This document shows positions 28,337-37,424 of a DNA stretch of 64,000 nt, piece after piece. A program made the translations under genes and the position numbers. Numbering within the stretch: position 1 is the stretch's first letter; each line of letters begins with the position of its first letter. The DNA comes from Neoroseomonas lacus (GTDB lineage: Bacteria; Pseudomonadota; Alphaproteobacteria; Acetobacterales; Acetobacteraceae), in assembly GCF_014644535.1 (NCBI RefSeq), contig NZ_BMKW01000012.1:178210-242209 (forward strand), in the 5' to 3' direction. The notes under the pieces were generated by a model that saw only the letters and a program-made list of their open reading frames with translations, had not been told where the DNA came from and did no database searches.

Positions 28337-29302
28337 ATGGCATTCCGCATGCCCCGTCGCGTCGCGCTTGGCGCGACCATCGCCCTGGCCGCCGGCCGAC
28401 CAGCACGCGCGCAAGCTCGGCCGATCCGCCTCGTGGTTCCGTACAGTGCGGGCAGCGGCCCGGATCTCTTCGCTAGGCTCTTCGCACAGGCGCTGGCGGT
28501 GCGGCTCGACTCGCCGGTCGTGGTGGACAATCGCGGCGGAGCGACGACGATCATCGGCGCGGAGTTCGTGGCCGCGGCCCCGGCGGACGGCACCACCCTG
28601 TTCATGGGTACCTCGACGACCTTTCTCACCAATCCCTTCCTGTTTCGGCGGCTGCCCTACACCGACGCGCAGTTCCAGCCGATCTCGCTGCTGATCCGCA
28701 CCCGCCTTGCGCTCTATGCCAATGTCGACCTTCCAGCGAATGACCTGGCCGGCGTCGTGGCGCTCGCCAAGGCGGCGCGCGACCCACTGCAATACGGCAT
28801 CACCGGACGTGGCAACTCCACGCACCTGACCGGCGAGGCGCTGCAGATCGCCGCGGGCATAACCATGATCGACGTGCCCTATCGCGGCACGGGACCGATG
28901 CAGCAGGGTATCGTGCGCAACGACCTTCCGCTCGCCATCGATGGCATCCCGGCCTGGCTCGGCCTGGTGGGCGAGCGGCGCGCGAAGGTGATCGCAGTGA
29001 CCGGCGACACCCGGGTCGGCGCGCTGCCGCAAACGCCGACCTTCGCCGAGTCAGGCGTGAGCGATCTCGGCCGCCAGCACTGGTATGGGCTGTTCGCACC
29101 GGCTGGCATTCCCGAACCGGTGCTGGCGCGCATCCATGCGGCCACACTCGCCGTCATGCAGGACGCTCCACTGTGGCGCGCGCTGGTGCATGAGGGGGCG
29201 GTCATTGAAACCAACAGCCCCGCGGCCTTCGCGGCCATGATAGCGGAGGAGAAGGAGATGTGGGGTGCGATCATCCGCCGTGTCGGCGTGACGCTGGAGT
29301 GA
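28337..29302 (+). CDS. Bug/TctC-family periplasmic binding protein, orphan copy 1
   Basis: This 321-residue exported protein has a short signal (MPRRVALGATIALAAG, Ala-rich end ARAQA), then RPIRLVVPYSAGSGPD, the carboxylate-binding loop of the Bug family, and VVDNRGGATTIIG. No tctA or tctB is near; orphan Bug genes are common in betaproteobacteria and Acetobacteraceae and may share permeases or act as sensors. GGAGGA precedes the ATG. The TetR-type palindrome 47 nt upstream ties it to the tetR gene that follows on the same strand. It probably captures the carboxylic acid that induces this region (inference). Confidence 0.9.
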   Translation: MAFRMPRRVALGATIALAAGRPARAQARPIRLVVPYSAGSGPDLFARLFAQALAVRLDSPVVVDNRGGATTIIGAEFVAAAPADGTTLFMGTSTTFLTNPFLFRRLPYTDAQFQPISLLIRTRLALYANVDLPANDLAGVVALAKAARDPLQYGITGRGNSTHLTGEALQIAAGITMIDVPYRGTGPMQQGIVRNDLPLAIDGIPAWLGLVGERRAKVIAVTGDTRVGALPQTPTFAESGVSDLGRQHWYGLFAPAGIPEPVLARIHAATLAVMQDAPLWRALVHEGAVIETNSPAAFAAMIAEEKEMWGAIIRRVGVTLE

Positions 29303-29349
29303 CTCGGCGCTGTTGGCATCGCCGATTCGCCTGTGCGACTATGGCGGAC

Positions 29350-29363
29350 TGACCGCCCGGTCG
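29350..29363. promoter_or_regulatory. TetR-type operator 2 (TGACCGCCCGGTCG)
   Basis: One mismatch to TGACCG-N2-CGGTCA (last base G for A). It lies 44 nt before the tetR ATG, consistent with autoregulation. Confidence 0.7.
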
Positions 29364-29407
29364 GAACCGGGGCGGCCTGGTGCTCCGGGCAGCGAAGGAG
29401 AGACCGT

Positions 29408-30025
29408 ATGGCGCGTGCCGCAGTGAAGGCCGTTGCGGGCGAGGTGAACGAGAACGGCGACCGCATGCTGCAGATCCTGGGTGAATCGGCGCGCCTGTTC
29501 GCCACCAAGGGCTATGACGGCACCTCGATGCGCGACATCGCCGAGGCCTGCGGCATCTCGAAGTCGCTGCTGTACCATCACTTCGTCGACAAGGACGAGA
29601 TCTACGCGCGTATTGCGCTGGGCTCGACGCAGCGGCTGTACGAATTCGTAGTGGACCGATTGCCGGAGAACGGCACGCCGCCGGATCGGGTCCGCGCCTT
29701 CATGACCGCGACGGGCGACTATTTCCAACGCTACCGGTCCAATTGGATCGCCTCGACCGCCGCCTTCTGGAGCGACCCGGAATTGCGCCGTCACAAGGAG
29801 CGAGTGATGTGGCGCGACCGCTATGAGGGCCTGATCCGCCAACTCATCCAGGATGCGATCGACGCGGGCGACTTCCGCGCGGTCGATGTGCCACTGACCG
29901 GTCGGCTCGTGCTGTCCGCGCTGAACTGGATGCATCGCTGGTACAGGCCGGACAAGGACCTGACGCCGGGACAGATCGCCGAGTCCTATTTCGACCTGAT
30001 CTTCAACGGGCTGAAGGCACGATAG
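29408..30025 (+). CDS. TetR/AcrR-family transcriptional regulator
   Basis: This 205-residue protein has an N-terminal helix-turn-helix of the TetR type (about residues 22-66: SARLFATKGYDGTSMRDIAE and GISKSLLYHHFVDKDEIY) and an all-helical ligand/dimer domain (70-205) ending YFDLIFNGLKAR. TetR proteins are dimeric repressors that let go of DNA when they bind a small ligand, often an acyl-CoA in catabolic islands. Five TGACCG-N2-CGGTCA palindromes in this window, one before this gene itself, make a specific local regulon likely. The start at 29408 follows GAAGGAGAG; an earlier in-frame start would extend through the operator. Confidence 0.92.
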   Translation: MARAAVKAVAGEVNENGDRMLQILGESARLFATKGYDGTSMRDIAEACGISKSLLYHHFVDKDEIYARIALGSTQRLYEFVVDRLPENGTPPDRVRAFMTATGDYFQRYRSNWIASTAAFWSDPELRRHKERVMWRDRYEGLIRQLIQDAIDAGDFRAVDVPLTGRLVLSALNWMHRWYRPDKDLTPGQIAESYFDLIFNGLKAR

Positions 30026-30093
30026 GCGCCACGATTCGGCCACCGGAAATTCTCCCGAGTTGCACGCCGTCAAGGGTCGCTGTAGGAATGGAC

Positions 30094-30107
30094 TGACCGA
30101 CCGGTCA
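30094..30107. promoter_or_regulatory. TetR-type operator 3 (TGACCGACCGGTCA)
   Basis: A perfect palindrome, identical to site 1, 38 nt before the crotonase gene at 30146. It overlaps a CTGACC -35-like hexamer. Confidence 0.8.
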
Positions 30108-30145
30108 GCCTCATGGGGTCCGGCAGCAATGGGAAGGAACCGTTC

Positions 30146-30916
<771 letters not shown>

Positions 30917-30919
30917 GCC

Positions 30920-33022
30920 ATGGCGGCGCTCGGTGCCGGCCTCGAGGCGATCTTCGCCCCGCGGTCGATCGCCATCGTCGGCGCGTCGCAGGATGCGACG
31001 AAAATCGGCGGCCGGCCGGTGGAACTGCTGCGCCGCTTCGGCTTTCCCGGCGCGGTCTACCCGGTTAATCCACGCGCGACCGAGGTGCAGGGCCTGCCGG
31101 CCTTCGCGTCGGTAGAGGCGCTGCCGGAAGCGCCGGACCTCGCCATCATCGCCGTCGCCGCCGAGGCCGCGGGTGATGCGCTCGACGCCTGTGCGGCGAA
31201 GGGCGTGAAGGCGGCGGTGATCTTCTCCTCGGGCTTCGCGGAACTCGGCGAGGCCGGGCTCGCCATGCAGGACCGGCTGCGCGCGACAGCGCAGCGCAGC
31301 GGCATGCGCGTGCTGGGGCCGAACTGCCTTGGTGCGGCCTCCATCGCCGAGCGCAGCATCGCGACCTTCTCGGTGGTGCTGGAGAACGGGTTGCCGCCGG
31401 TTGGCCCCCTCGGCATTGCCTCGCAGAGCGGCAACATCGGCAGCTACACTGCGCTGCTGGCGCGCGAGCGCGGCATCGGCGCGAGCCGCTTCATCACCAC
31501 CGGCAATGAATGCGACGTCGACATCGCCGACGCGATCGCCTTCCTCGCGCGCGACGATGCGACGACGGTGATCCTCTGCGTGCTCGAGACCTGCCGCGAC
31601 GCCGCGCGCCTGACCGGCGCGCTGGAGATGGCGCGCGAAGCCGGCAAGCCGGTGATCGTGCTGAAGATCGGCGCCTCGGAGGCGGGCCAGGCGGCGGCGG
31701 CATCCCACACGGGCGCGTTGGCCGGGTCGGATGCGGTGTTCGATGCCGTGTTCCGCCGCGCCGGCGCCGTGCGCGTGCACAGCGTGGAGCAACTCCTCGA
31801 CCTCGGCCATGCGGCCGCGGTGCTGGGCGACCGCCTGCCCAAGGGGCGGCGCACGATGCTGCTGACGGCGTCGGGCGGCTTCGGCGTGCTGCTGGCGGAT
31901 GCCGCTTCCGCTGCCGGGCTATCGTTGCCGTCGCCATCCGCCGAAACGCAGCGCCGCATCCTGGACGTCGTGCCCTATGCCTCGCCACGCAACCCGGTGG
32001 ATGCGACGGCGCAGATGTCGAGCCGGCCGGCGATCCTTGAGGCGATCCTGGCCGCGCTTCTAGAGGACGATGCCTGCGACGCGCTGCTGGTGCTGATGTC
32101 GGCCTCTCTGAATCTGCCGCGGCTGCGCAGCGTCTACATGCCGACGCTGCGTGCGGTGCGGGAGAAGCATCCCGACAAAGTGGTGATGCTCGCCGTGCAT
32201 GGCCCGGCGGATGCAGTGGCGGAACTCACCGCCATGGGGTTTCCCGTGGTGGATGGGGTGGCGCCCTCAACCCAGACCCTGGCGGGGCTTTGCGACCTGG
32301 CGGCGGCGCGGTTGCTGCCGCCTCTCCCGGCCCCGTTGCCGCCCGCGCCGACGATCGACGGGGCCGCACTGCGCTCCGAGGCAGGGGCGAAGCAGGCGCT
32401 GGCCGCGGCCGGCGTGCCGGTCCTGCCGGAACGCGTTGTCGCCAGCACCGCCGAAGCCGTGCAGGCGGCAATGGCGATGGGCTTGCCGGTCGTGCTGAAG
32501 ATCGTCTCGCCCGACCTGCCGCACAAGACGGAGGTCGGCGGCGTCATGCTCGGCCTGGACAGCGCGGAGGCCGTCGCCGAGGCCTATGACGCGATGCTGG
32601 CGCGGGTGCGTGCCGCGGCGCCCGCCGCCCGCATCGAGGGCGTGCTCGTCTCGCCCATGATGCACGGCGGGACCGAGATGATCCTTGGCGCGAAGCGCGA
32701 CCCGGTCTTCGGCCCGGTGGTGCTGGTCGGGCTGGGCGGCATCTTCGCCGAAGTGCTGCAGGATGTCGCGGTACGCCCCGCGCCGGTGAACGAGGCCGAG
32801 GCCATGGCCATGCTGCGCAGCCTCAAGGCCTTCGCGGTGTTGGATGGCGCGCGCGGCCGGCCGAAGGCGGATCTTGCCGCCGCGGCCTCCGCCATTGCCG
32901 CGCTGTCGCGCTACGCCGCGCAGCATGCGGCCGATATCGCCGAGATCGACATCAACCCGCTGCTGGTGCGTCCGGCGGGCCAAGGCGCGGTGGCGCTGGA
33001 TGCGTTGATCGTGCCGGGATGA
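30920..33022 (+). CDS. ADP-forming acyl-CoA synthetase (acetate-CoA ligase family), copy 1
   Basis: This 700-residue protein fuses the alpha and beta parts of an NDP-forming acyl-CoA synthetase: a CoA-binding Rossmann domain (RSIAIVGASQDATKIGGRP, residues 15-33), succinyl-CoA-ligase-like domains with the phospho-His in AAASHTGALAGSD (about residues 255-267), and a C-terminal ATP-grasp domain from about 470 (VLKIVSPDLPHKTEVGGVML). It makes an acyl-CoA from a free acid, CoA and ATP, giving ADP and phosphate, or the reverse. In this operon, activation of an imported acid is the sensible direction. A second enzyme of the same layout lies at 39.7 kb. Confidence 0.92.
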   Translation: MAALGAGLEAIFAPRSIAIVGASQDATKIGGRPVELLRRFGFPGAVYPVNPRATEVQGLPAFASVEALPEAPDLAIIAVAAEAAGDALDACAAKGVKAAVIFSSGFAELGEAGLAMQDRLRATAQRSGMRVLGPNCLGAASIAERSIATFSVVLENGLPPVGPLGIASQSGNIGSYTALLARERGIGASRFITTGNECDVDIADAIAFLARDDATTVILCVLETCRDAARLTGALEMAREAGKPVIVLKIGASEAGQAAAASHTGALAGSDAVFDAVFRRAGAVRVHSVEQLLDLGHAAAVLGDRLPKGRRTMLLTASGGFGVLLADAASAAGLSLPSPSAETQRRILDVVPYASPRNPVDATAQMSSRPAILEAILAALLEDDACDALLVLMSASLNLPRLRSVYMPTLRAVREKHPDKVVMLAVHGPADAVAELTAMGFPVVDGVAPSTQTLAGLCDLAAARLLPPLPAPLPPAPTIDGAALRSEAGAKQALAAAGVPVLPERVVASTAEAVQAAMAMGLPVVLKIVSPDLPHKTEVGGVMLGLDSAEAVAEAYDAMLARVRAAAPAARIEGVLVSPMMHGGTEMILGAKRDPVFGPVVLVGLGGIFAEVLQDVAVRPAPVNEAEAMAMLRSLKAFAVLDGARGRPKADLAAAASAIAALSRYAAQHAADIAEIDINPLLVRPAGQGAVALDALIVPG

Positions 33023-33033
33023 AGGGGAAGAGC

Positions 33034-33801
33034 ATGGAACTTCAGGACATGATGCTGGCGGGGCGCGCAGCGCTGATCACCGGCGCGGGGAACGGCATCG
33101 GTCGCGCCACGGCGTTGCGGATGGCGGCGATGGGTGCGGTGGTCGGGGTGAACGACCTCAAGCAGGACTTCGTCGACGCGACGGTCGCGGCGATCGAGGC
33201 GGCGGGCGGGAAGGCGATCGGCATCGCGCAGAATGTCGGCACGCGGGACGGCATGCGCGCGGCGGTGCTGGGCCTCGCCGAACGGGCCGGGCGATTCGAC
33301 GTGCTGGTGAACAACGCCGCGTGGGTGCGCTACCAGGCGGTGCCGGACATCGCGCCCGAAACCGTGGACCGCATGGTCGAGGTCGGCTTCAAATCGGTGA
33401 TCTGGGGCATCCAGGCCGCGGCCGAGGCGATGGACGCCGAACGCGGCGGCGCGATCATCAATGTCGCTTCCACTGCTGGGTTGCGGGCGACGCCGTCCTC
33501 CATCGTCTACAGCGGCATCAAGGCGGGCGTGATGGGGATCACCCGCGCCGCGGCGGCGGATCTGGGGCCGCGCGGCATTCGCGTGAACGCCATCGCGCCG
33601 TCGGCCGTGCCGACCGAGGGCACGCAGAAGCATCGCACGGCAGAGAAGGACCAGCGGCGCATCGCGCGCACGCCGCTCGGGCGGCTCGGCACGGTGGAGG
33701 ACATCGCCCGCGCGATCTGCTTCCTCGCCACCGACCAGGCCAGCTTCGTCACCGGCCAAGTGCTGGCGGTGGATGGTGGCATCACCACCACCAACATCTG
33801 A
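33034..33801 (+). CDS. Short-chain dehydrogenase/reductase (island)
   Basis: This 255-residue SDR has the cofactor motif TGAGNGIG, NNAAWV (variant of NNAG), Ser in NVASTAGL and the catalytic YSGIK (Y-x3-K). The Asp of GVNDLKQ at the end of strand 2 fits NAD. The ATG at 33034 was chosen because AAGGGGAAG is 3 nt upstream; an in-frame ATG at 33019 overlaps the synthetase stop. It likely oxidises a 3-hydroxyacyl-CoA or an alcohol in the same pathway. It ends 18 nt before the convergent peptide-binding protein gene, with a hairpin between. Confidence 0.9.
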   Translation: MELQDMMLAGRAALITGAGNGIGRATALRMAAMGAVVGVNDLKQDFVDATVAAIEAAGGKAIGIAQNVGTRDGMRAAVLGLAERAGRFDVLVNNAAWVRYQAVPDIAPETVDRMVEVGFKSVIWGIQAAAEAMDAERGGAIINVASTAGLRATPSSIVYSGIKAGVMGITRAAAADLGPRGIRVNAIAPSAVPTEGTQKHRTAEKDQRRIARTPLGRLGTVEDIARAICFLATDQASFVTGQVLAVDGGITTTNI

Positions 33802-33809
33802 CTGGTTCG

Positions 33810-33831
33810 GCCGCGCGGCTCAGCGCGCGGC
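33810..33831. terminator. Convergent hairpin terminator
   Basis: An 8-bp GC stem (GCCGCGCG and CGCGCGGC, 6-nt loop) sits at the junction of the convergent SDR and binding-protein genes and covers the latter's stop codon. Confidence 0.5.
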
Positions 33832-35388
33832 GGCCCTCACCGTGGTCGGGTCATTGCGTTCGTCCATGCGTGCCTCGTAGGTGAGGCCCGACCGCATCGC
33901 CCAGAGCGCATTCTGCAGGTAGAGCGGCACCAGCATGCCGTCGTCCAACGCGGCGGCGCTGGCACGACGCAGCAGGTCCTCGCGCTTCGCGTCATCCATC
34001 TCCACCTCCGCCGCGGCGACGAGGGCGTCCATCGCCGGGTTGGAATACAGCAGCCGGTTGGCGGCGCCATGCCCGCGATCGCGGTTGGGCGTGCGCAGCA
34101 CCGAGTTCAGCAGGACCGAGACCTCGCCGGTCGAGTTGCCCCATGTCAGGAGCGCGGCGGGCGCCTCGCGCCGCGTCGCGCGTCCGATAAACGTCGCATA
34201 GGGCTGGGCCTCGACCGTGGTGCGCACGCCGATGCGCGTCCACATCTGGCCGATCGCCTGGACCACGCGTGCGTCGTTCATGTAGCGGTCGTTCGACCCC
34301 ATCAGCGTGATCTGGAAACCCTGCGGATAGCCGGCTTCGGCGAGCAGCCGCCGGGCACCCGCCGGATCGGCCGCCGGCACGGGCCGGTCCGGGATGGCGC
34401 TGTAGCTGCCGGGGGGCATGAACTGTGCCGTCGCCAGCGCGGCACCTTCCATGACGCGTTCGACAAGCTGGCGGCGGTCGATCGCCATGGCGAGAGCGCG
34501 CCGCACCCGCGGATCGGCGAGCGGGTTGCGATCCCCCTGCGCGGACAGCAGCGGCACCGGCGGCTCCCGCGTGCCATCCAGGGTGATGTACATGACGCGC
34601 AGGCTGGTCGTCTCCGCGACGCGGAAGCGGTTGTCGTGCCGCAGTCGCTCGAGATCGCTCGTCGATATCTGGTCGATGATGTCCACATCGCCCGACAGCA
34701 GCGCCGCGGTGCGCGCCGCATCATTGGTTATCATGCGGTAGGTGACGCCGGCCCATTGCGGCTTGGGCCCCCAGTACTGGTCGTTGCGCGCGACAACGAT
34801 GCGGTCGCCCGACGCATGGGAGACCAGGCGGAAGGGGCCGGTGCCGATCGCCGCCTTGCCGCTGTTGAAGTCGCTGGTGGTCGCCTCGGCATGCAGTCGC
34901 CGGCTGAGGATCATCACCTGCGACAGATAGGTGGGAAGCAGCGGGGCGGGTCGGCTGGTGTGCATCCGCACGATGCGGTCGCTGACGATCTCGAGCCGCT
35001 GCACCGGCCGCACCATGGCCGAGAAGGAGGCGCCGGGACCACGCATCTGCGGGATGCGCTCGAAGGTGAAGGCGATATCGTCGGTGGTCAGCGGCGTGCC
35101 GTCGTGGAACCGCACGCCCTCGCGCAGCGTGAACTCCCACATGTCGTCGCCCACGGTGCGCCAGCTCTCGGCGAGACCGGGCTGGAGCTGTGCCCGTGCA
35201 TCGGTGGTCAGCAGCCCGTCAAACAGCATCTGCGCCACCTCGTTGTTGGAGCGCAGGAGGTGGTAGTGCGGATCAAGCGAGGAGACCGGGGAGCCGACGC
35301 CCATGGTGAGGTTCTGGTCGTCGGCCATGGCGGGCCCTGCGGGCAGCAGGGCAAGGCTGAGCAGCAGGCGTCGCGTGGTGGTGAACAT
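33820..35388 (-). CDS. ABC transporter substrate-binding protein, peptide/nickel (family 5), orphan
   Basis: This 522-residue exported protein has a signal peptide (FTTTRRLLLSLALLPAGPAMA) and the family 5 features SSLDPHYHLLRSNNEVAQML, LAESWRTVGDDMWEFTLREG and VRFHDGTPLTTDDI. It binds oligopeptides or other medium-size solutes. No DppB, C, D or F genes accompany it. A set of them 14 kb away at 48-53 kb has its own binding protein, so this one must share a permease or act only as a receptor. It is divergent from a Bug gene, and each promoter carries a TetR-type palindrome, so it belongs to the TetR regulon. An apparently longer frame to 36891 is an antisense artefact. Confidence 0.9.
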   Translation of the reverse strand: MFTTTRRLLLSLALLPAGPAMADDQNLTMGVGSPVSSLDPHYHLLRSNNEVAQMLFDGLLTTDARAQLQPGLAESWRTVGDDMWEFTLREGVRFHDGTPLTTDDIAFTFERIPQMRGPGASFSAMVRPVQRLEIVSDRIVRMHTSRPAPLLPTYLSQVMILSRRLHAEATTSDFNSGKAAIGTGPFRLVSHASGDRIVVARNDQYWGPKPQWAGVTYRMITNDAARTAALLSGDVDIIDQISTSDLERLRHDNRFRVAETTSLRVMYITLDGTREPPVPLLSAQGDRNPLADPRVRRALAMAIDRRQLVERVMEGAALATAQFMPPGSYSAIPDRPVPAADPAGARRLLAEAGYPQGFQITLMGSNDRYMNDARVVQAIGQMWTRIGVRTTVEAQPYATFIGRATRREAPAALLTWGNSTGEVSVLLNSVLRTPNRDRGHGAANRLLYSNPAMDALVAAAEVEMDDAKREDLLRRASAAALDDGMLVPLYLQNALWAMRSGLTYEARMDERNDPTTVRAAAR

Positions 35389-35432
35389 GGCGATCTCCTC
35401 TCCTTGGGTCCCGCCAGCCTTGCCGCGAGACC

Positions 35433-35446
35433 TGACCGTTCGGTCA
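35433..35446. promoter_or_regulatory. TetR-type operator 4 (TGACCGTTCGGTCA)
   Basis: A perfect palindrome on the binding-protein side of the divergent spacer, 44 nt from that start codon. Its minus-strand edge reads TTGACC, a -35-like hexamer. Confidence 0.8.
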
Positions 35447-35565
35447 ATTGCGGTAAGGCTATGTCGACCCGGCCCGCGCCGCAAGGCCAGGGCACTTTCA
35501 TGCGCAATACCGTTCAGTGGGCACTTGCGGGATCGTCGCCCTGACGCCAGACTGGAGGCATTGAC

Positions 35566-35579
35566 TGACCGGTCGATCA
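35566..35579. promoter_or_regulatory. TetR-type operator 5 (TGACCGGTCGATCA)
   Basis: One mismatch to the consensus, 46 nt before the Bug gene at 35626. Its centre is 133 nt from that of operator 4, so one repressor species could control both divergent units. TTGACT overlaps it. Confidence 0.7.
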
Positions 35580-35625
35580 GCCTGCAGTGCTGGAGAGCCG
35601 GTCGGCGCGGGAAGGGAACCAGGCC

Positions 35626-36621
35626 ATGGTCAACGAACGAACTGGATCGGGCATGACGACCCGCCGGGCCCTGCTGGGTGGTCTCGCCACGGCTGCCGCG
35701 GCCCGGTCGGCGGTTGCGCAGTCCTATCCGGTGCGGCCGGTGCGTATGATCGTGCCGTTCGTGCCGGGCGGCGGGGCCGACCCGTCCGCGCGCCTGGTGG
35801 CCGAGCCACTGGGCGCGGTCCTGGGCCAGGCCGTGGTGGTGGAAAATCGCGGCGGCGCGGGCGGGACGATCGGCACCGTGGCAGTCGCGCAGGCGCCCGC
35901 GGATGGCTACACCCTGCTCTACGGCACGCCGGGCCCGCTGATCACGAACCGGCATCTCATGGCGTCGCTGCCCTACGATCCGGATCGCGACTTCGCGCCG
36001 GTCAGCCTGCTGACGCGCGGCGCCTATGTGATGGCTGTGCATCGTGACGTTCCCGCACGCAGCGTCGCCGAGGTCATCGCCCTTGCCAAGGCGCGGCCGG
36101 GCGAACTGACCTTCGCGAGTTCCGGCATCGGCGCCGGCAGTCACCTCGCCGGCGAATTGCTGTGCATGGAAGCCGGGATCCGCATGTCGCACGTGCCCTA
36201 TCGCGGCACCGGCCCCGCCCTGCAGGACGTGGCGGCGGGACGTGTGACGATGTCGATCGACTCCTACGGACCGATGCTGCCGCTGCTGCAATCCGGACAT
36301 CTTCGCGCGATCGCGGTGACAAGTGCCGAACGCATGGCGGAGCTTCCCGATGTGCCGACCATCGGCGAGACCATCCCGGGCTTCGAGGTGGGCGTCATCA
36401 ACTACATCTGCGTGCGGTCCGGCACGCCCGAGCCCATCATCCGGCGGCTGAACCAGGCGCTCGTCCAGGTGCTGGCCGATCCCGAGCTGAAGGCCCGCAT
36501 GCAGGCCGCCGGATCGAGCCCGCCGGTCTCCAGCTCGCCCGAGGAGCTCGGCGCCATGCTGGCCCGTGAATCGGCGAAATGGGGCGAGGTCATCCGACGT
36601 GCCGGCATCCAGGCCGGCTGA
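35626..36621 (+). CDS. Bug/TctC-family periplasmic binding protein, orphan copy 2
   Basis: This 331-residue exported protein has a twin-Arg-like signal (TTRRALLGGLATAAAARS, cleavage near VAQ), then YPVRPVRMIVPFVPGGGAD, VVENRGGAGGTIG and PADGYTLLYG, all Bug hallmarks. It belongs to the TetR-palindrome group, 46 nt downstream of operator 5, and is followed at 15 nt by a crotonase gene. It probably collects a carboxylate substrate for this route (inference). The ATG at 35626 has GGGAAGGG upstream; an ATG 27 nt later would also give a complete signal peptide, so the start is not fixed. Confidence 0.9.
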   Translation: MVNERTGSGMTTRRALLGGLATAAAARSAVAQSYPVRPVRMIVPFVPGGGADPSARLVAEPLGAVLGQAVVVENRGGAGGTIGTVAVAQAPADGYTLLYGTPGPLITNRHLMASLPYDPDRDFAPVSLLTRGAYVMAVHRDVPARSVAEVIALAKARPGELTFASSGIGAGSHLAGELLCMEAGIRMSHVPYRGTGPALQDVAAGRVTMSIDSYGPMLPLLQSGHLRAIAVTSAERMAELPDVPTIGETIPGFEVGVINYICVRSGTPEPIIRRLNQALVQVLADPELKARMQAAGSSPPVSSSPEELGAMLARESAKWGEVIRRAGIQAG

Positions 36622-36636
36622 TCCATCCTTCAGGAA

Positions 36637-37419
36637 ATGAGCATTGCCATGTCTTCCGATGTCGTGACGCTTGAAGTCGCCGACCATATTGGCCTGGTCA
36701 CGCTGAACCGGCCGCCGGTCAATGCGGTGAATGCCGAGGTGCGCGACCGCATCATCCAAATCTTCGACCTGGCCAACGACCGCGAGGACATTCGCGTCCT
36801 GGTGTTGACGGGACAGGGCAAGATCTTCTCGGCCGGTGCGGATCTGAAGCAGCGGCCGGATCCCAGCATCCCCGGTGCCTATTGGCACCACAACCGCATC
36901 ACGCGCGAGACGAACAACGCCATCCGCGAATGCGCCAAGCCGGTGATCGCGGCGGTGAACGGGGCGGCGCTTGGCGCGGGCTTCGGGCTGATGACCGCCT
37001 GCGACATCATGATGGCGTCGGAGACTGCCTATTTCTCGATGCCCGAGATCGACGTCGGGCTGGCCGGCGGCGCGGCGATGGCCAACGAGTTCTTCACCCG
37101 CTCCTTCGCGCGGCGGTTGATGTTCACAGGGGACAAGTTCCCCGCTTCCGAACTGTATCGCCTCGGTGTCGTCGATTCCGTCTGGAAGCCGGAGGAACTG
37201 TTGCCCGAGGCCATGAAGATGGCCGCGCGCATCGCGGAAAAGAGCCCGCTCGGCATCAAGTATGCCAAGACAAGCTGCAACATGGTCGAGCTGATGCCGC
37301 CCAAGGACGCCTATCGCTTCGAGCAGAACTTCACCTACGAATTGTCCAAGACCGAGGACGCGAAGGAAGCCCGCACCGCGCAGATCGAGAAGCGCAAGCC
37401 GGTCTTCAAGGGACGCTGA
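36637..37419 (+). CDS. Enoyl-CoA hydratase/isomerase family protein, island copy 2
   Basis: This 260-residue crotonase-fold protein is close to the one at 30146: VTLEVADHIGLVTLNRPPVN, the oxyanion segments AGADLKQRP and AALGAGFG, Glu in MPEIDVGLAGGAAM, and the tail KRKPVFKGR. The second catalytic Glu is missing here too (ARRLMFTG). It lies in a run of Bug, crotonase, two acyl-CoA dehydrogenases, synthetase, Bug and SMP-30 with spacings of about 20 nt or less, so one transcript is likely. Two possible starts (36637 and 36649) follow one AGGA; 36637 is given. Confidence 0.86.
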   Translation: MSIAMSSDVVTLEVADHIGLVTLNRPPVNAVNAEVRDRIIQIFDLANDREDIRVLVLTGQGKIFSAGADLKQRPDPSIPGAYWHHNRITRETNNAIRECAKPVIAAVNGAALGAGFGLMTACDIMMASETAYFSMPEIDVGLAGGAAMANEFFTRSFARRLMFTGDKFPASELYRLGVVDSVWKPEELLPEAMKMAARIAEKSPLGIKYAKTSCNMVELMPPKDAYRFEQNFTYELSKTEDAKEARTAQIEKRKPVFKGR

Positions 37420-37424
37420 ACATC

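Noticed and set aside
33820..36891. A 1023-codon open frame on the minus strand
   Set aside because: Only the part from 35388 down is a real binding-protein gene with a signal peptide. The upstream half lies antisense to a Bug gene and a crotonase gene and is an artefact of GC-rich codon bias.
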